This document shows positions 61,557 to 64,000 of a DNA stretch of 64,000 bases, in pieces; the first letter of the stretch is position 1; each line of letters begins with the position of its first letter. The stretch is from Chloroflexota bacterium (GTDB lineage: Bacteria > Chloroflexota > Limnocylindria > QHBO01), in contig JBBPIR010000001.1 of the NCBI GenBank assembly GCA_038040195.1, forward strand, positions 331,661 through 395,660, in the 5' to 3' direction. The position numbers and the translations under genes are program-made. The notes beneath the pieces are model-generated. The model had not been told where the DNA came from. It did not search any database and saw nothing but the letters and a program-made list of their open reading frames with translations.

Positions 61557-63137
61557 ATGAACGTGGTCGCCGACCCGGCGCACGCCCCCGCGGGGCCCAA
61601 CGGCACCCGGCTCCCCACCGCCCGCTCGGTTATCTACGACCCGACACCCGCGGAGCTCCAGGAGCTCACCAGCCGCATGCCGCAGGCTCGCCGGACTGCC
61701 TTCGGCAACTACAACGTCCAGACCCGAGTGGTCAGCCGTTCGAAGGCCTGCACCTACCTGGTGACGGATGACCCGTCCATCACGGACGACCAGACCATCG
61801 ACCGTGCCGAAGGGGCACGGATCGGCGCGCACCAGGACGCGTACATCGCGAACCGCGAGATGGTGGTGGTGGACGGCTTTATCGGCAACGACCCGGAGTA
61901 CCGCTCGCGAGCCCGCCTGTACATCGAGGCCGCCAACGCGAACATCGCTGGCATGCAGCAGCAGCTGCTGTTCCCGCCCGATCGGCTCGCCGCGGAGTGG
62001 GTACCCGAGTTCGTGGTCATCTACACCCCCAACCTGCCCATCGCGGGCTACTCGGACGATCGGCTGATCGCAGTCGACGTCGAGTCGGGCATCACCCGGG
62101 TGATGAACTCGGACTACTTCGGGGAGGCAAAGAAGGGCGGCCTCCGGATGTGGAACGCCAAGGTGTATGCCGCCGGCGGCCTGGCCATGCACGCCGGCTG
62201 CAAGGTGGTGCCCACCGATGCGGGGGAGCGGACGATCCTGATCATCGGTCTGTCGGGGACCGGCAAGACGACGACGACCTTCACTCGCCAGAACGGGTCG
62301 CAACCGGTGCAGGACGACTTCATCGGCCTGTTCGCGGGCGGCAAAGTGATCGGTACCGAGAATGGGTGCTTCGCCAAGACCTTTGGCCTCGACCCCCGGC
62401 ACGAGCCGGCCATCCACGGCGCGGTGACCAAGCCGGACGCCTACCTCGAGAACGTGTCCCAGAAGGAGGTTGACGGGCCGGTCGACTTCTTCGACGCCTC
62501 GTACACCAAGAATGGGCGGGCCACCTTCCCCATGGCGTCGCTCGGCATCTGGCGCGATCCGCGGCACATCGGTCCGGTCAACGAGCTGCTGATCCTGAAC
62601 CGAAATGACAACGTCATCCCGGGCGTGGCGCTCCTCTCGCGGGATCAGGCCGCCGCCTATTTCATGTTGGGTGAGACGAGGGGAACCTCGGCCGGCGGCG
62701 CGGCCGAGGAGGGCAAGGCGCTCCGGGTGCCGGGCACCAACCCGTTCTACCCGTATCGCGACGAGCAGCAGGGCAACCGGTTCTTCGAGCTGATGGGCAC
62801 GCACCCCTTCGACGTGTACCTCGTGAACACCGGGCGCGTCGGCGGGCCGGAGGACGATCCACGCTCGAAGAAGCTCGAGATCGAGCATTCGGGGGCTATC
62901 GTCAAGGCCATCGCCGAGGAATCCATCCGCTGGGAGCGGGACCCGGACTTCGGGTACCAGGTTGCCACCGCGGTGCCCGGAATCGACGATCCGGAGCTCC
63001 TGCAGCCGCGCCTGCTCTACGAGCGGACCGGGCGAGCCGATGAATATCGCCGCTGGGTAGAGCGACTGAAGCGGGATCGGGCCGAGTTCCTGGCCGGATT
63101 CCCGGGCCTCCGCGCGGAGATCCTGGCCGCCGTCTAG
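61557..63137 (+). CDS. pckA: Phosphoenolpyruvate carboxykinase (ATP)
   Basis: 526 residues. VMNSDYFGEAKKGGLRMWN, Walker A IIGLSGTGKTTTTF, QDDFIGLF, and GETRGTSAGG are the ATP-type PckA blocks; the GTP type has a different P-loop. The enzyme converts oxaloacetate to phosphoenolpyruvate in gluconeogenesis. TACGAT at 61476 and AGGAG at 61540 precede the ATG, giving a leader of about 75 nt. The Walker A has Cys-free TGKTTTT. The stop overlaps the convergent GAF-cyclase gene by 4 bp. Confidence 0.94.
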   Translation: MNVVADPAHAPAGPNGTRLPTARSVIYDPTPAELQELTSRMPQARRTAFGNYNVQTRVVSRSKACTYLVTDDPSITDDQTIDRAEGARIGAHQDAYIANREMVVVDGFIGNDPEYRSRARLYIEAANANIAGMQQQLLFPPDRLAAEWVPEFVVIYTPNLPIAGYSDDRLIAVDVESGITRVMNSDYFGEAKKGGLRMWNAKVYAAGGLAMHAGCKVVPTDAGERTILIIGLSGTGKTTTTFTRQNGSQPVQDDFIGLFAGGKVIGTENGCFAKTFGLDPRHEPAIHGAVTKPDAYLENVSQKEVDGPVDFFDASYTKNGRATFPMASLGIWRDPRHIGPVNELLILNRNDNVIPGVALLSRDQAAAYFMLGETRGTSAGGAAEEGKALRVPGTNPFYPYRDEQQGNRFFELMGTHPFDVYLVNTGRVGGPEDDPRSKKLEIEHSGAIVKAIAEESIRWERDPDFGYQVATAVPGIDDPELLQPRLLYERTGRADEYRRWVERLKRDRAEFLAGFPGLRAEILAAV

Positions 63138-64000
63138 TTCAGCGGCGCGTTCCGCAGACCGGTGACCCGGTAGGCGGTGATGGCGTGGGTGAAGCCTTTC
63201 AGGCTGAGATCGTCGACCGGCTCGGCCACGACCTGGTCCTCGACCATGGCATGCAGTCGTTGGCTGACCAGGATCTCGCCGGCCGCCGCCGCGGTGCTGA
63301 GCCGTGACGCCAGGGTGACCACCACTCCGACGCCGGCGTAGTCGTAGCGGCCTTCGAAGCCGATGCGTCCCAGGGTTGCGTACCCGACCCCGATCCCGAT
63401 CCCGAGTCCCAGCTCATAGCCGCGCTTCAGCCACCCCGCCGCGAGTTCTGCGAATCGGTCGCGCATGGCGACCGCGGTCCGCACCGCGGCCAGCTGGTGA
63501 TCGGGCAGCGGGGTCGGGTCGTTGAAGAAGATCATCAGCCCATCGCCGGCGAAGTGCTCGACCGTGCCGCCGTTGGCCACCGCGATCTCCCCCACCGCTG
63601 CGTGGTACTGGCGCAGCACGCTGAACAGCTCCTCCGGCTCGGCCGTTTCAGCGAATGGGGTGAAGCCCCGCAGGTCGCAGAACAGGGCGCTGATCTCGCG
63701 GCGATGTCCGGCCAGCAGTGCCTCGCCCTCGGGGCTCGACAAGAGCCCCGCAACTTGTGGCGCGAACCGCGCCAGCTCGGTCCGCTGCCGCTCCACCGTT
63801 TCAAAGAGCCGGACGTTGGAGATCGCGATGGCGGCCTGATCGGCGAAGGTGCTCAGCAGGTTGATCTCCGGGTCGCTGAAAGCCCGCACCTCGTAGCGCC
63901 ACACCGAGAGGACGCCGATCGGGGCTTGGTCGTGAATGAGGGGGATGCCGAGGATCGTCCGGAATCCGGCGATCTTCTGAGCGTCGAGCAGGGTGTACTC
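63134..64000 (-). CDS. GAF-domain / class III cyclase-like protein, 5' end outside window
   Basis: 289 residues visible; the frame is open through the right edge, so the N-terminus is missing. The visible start is a GAF domain end (GVLSVWRYEVRAFSDPEINLL, then LSTFADQAAIAISNVRLFE). A cyclase domain follows: LFCDLRGFTPFAE (metal Asp), VEHFAGDGLMIFFND (second Asp, but His replaces the usual Lys) and VVTLASRLS (Thr replaces the catalytic Asn; Arg kept). It could be an active cyclase with changed specificity or a receptor-like pseudo-cyclase. It overlaps the pckA stop by 4 bp. Confidence 0.88.
   Translation of the reverse strand, partial: EYTLLDAQKIAGFRTILGIPLIHDQAPIGVLSVWRYEVRAFSDPEINLLSTFADQAAIAISNVRLFETVERQRTELARFAPQVAGLLSSPEGEALLAGHRREISALFCDLRGFTPFAETAEPEELFSVLRQYHAAVGEIAVANGGTVEHFAGDGLMIFFNDPTPLPDHQLAAVRTAVAMRDRFAELAAGWLKRGYELGLGIGIGVGYATLGRIGFEGRYDYAGVGVVVTLASRLSTAAAAGEILVSQRLHAMVEDQVVAEPVDDLSLKGFTHAITAYRVTGLRNAPLN

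Overview
The window reads as a contiguous piece of a high-GC bacterial chromosome. Gene density is very high, and most neighbouring genes abut or overlap by 1-8 bp (ATGA, GTGA, TGATG). The most likely source is a Chloroflexota lineage, possibly of the Limnocylindria/Ellin6529 type. That is an inference from content: arrays of zinc-ribbon/adenylate-cyclase/AAA/TPR giants, an actinobacterial-style CysO-CysM-Mec cysteine route next to an Rrf2-regulated SUF system, a bactofilin, ATP-type PckA, many small lipoproteins, and many genes preceded by a -10 hexamer (TANNNT) only 6-11 nt upstream of the start codon, which suggests leaderless mRNAs. No phage, transposon, CRISPR or integrase gene was seen. 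Both ends are cut: tag lacks its 5' part at the left edge and a GAF-cyclase gene lacks its 5' part at the right edge.

Layout. 1-8.9 kb: tag end, thrB, an ABC-F ATPase, an EamA exporter, a lysyl-oxidase-like lipoprotein, a short aspartokinase, a MutY-type glycosylase, a cysteine-free peroxiredoxin-fold protein and an alcohol dehydrogenase. 8.8-20 kb: a minus-strand unit of gltX followed by three tandem class III cyclase/AAA/TPR paralogues. 20-24 kb: SGNH hydrolase, asparaginase II, bactofilin, upp, an ArsC-type reductase, and two copies of a 57-bp palindromic repeat 3.3 kb apart. 24-28.3 kb: mdh-citrate synthase-metallohydrolase-VOC operon and a membrane protein. 28.3-33 kb: cystathionine gamma enzyme, mmsA, CBS-like enzyme and lgt. 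33-39.4 kb: MFS transporter, acyltransferase, small membrane protein, M20 and M24 peptidases, and an alpha/beta-hydrolase-cyclase fusion. 39.5-48.4 kb: one long minus-strand run sufB-sufD-Rieske-Rrf2-sufC-sufS-sufU-rhodanese/E1-CysO-CysM-JAMM. 48.4-54.4 kb: rsgA, a metallohydrolase, an Aas-like three-domain acyltransferase and an M28 peptidase lipoprotein. 54.5-64 kb: a stand-alone cNMP-binding protein, tRNA-Gly(CCC), acyl-ACP desaturase, small hypotheticals, an NmrA-like protein, a pirin, ribA, an SDR, a Kelch lipoprotein, pckA and a GAF-cyclase.

How the genes work together. The SUF/CysO run would couple cysteine synthesis by a protein-thiocarboxylate route directly to the cysteine desulfurase that feeds Fe-S assembly. 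It has its own Fe-S-sensing Rrf2 regulator and an IscR-like palindrome just upstream of sufB. CysO ends in Gly-Gly-Ser-Ser, so the co-encoded JAMM protease may first have to trim it. Five class III cyclase genes and one stand-alone cyclic-nucleotide-binding protein lie in the same 64 kb. Central metabolism is represented by mdh, citrate synthase and pckA, and reverse transsulfuration by the CBS/CGL pair. Start codons were chosen from Shine-Dalgarno spacing, -10 spacing, overlaps and domain starts; where these conflict the entry says so.
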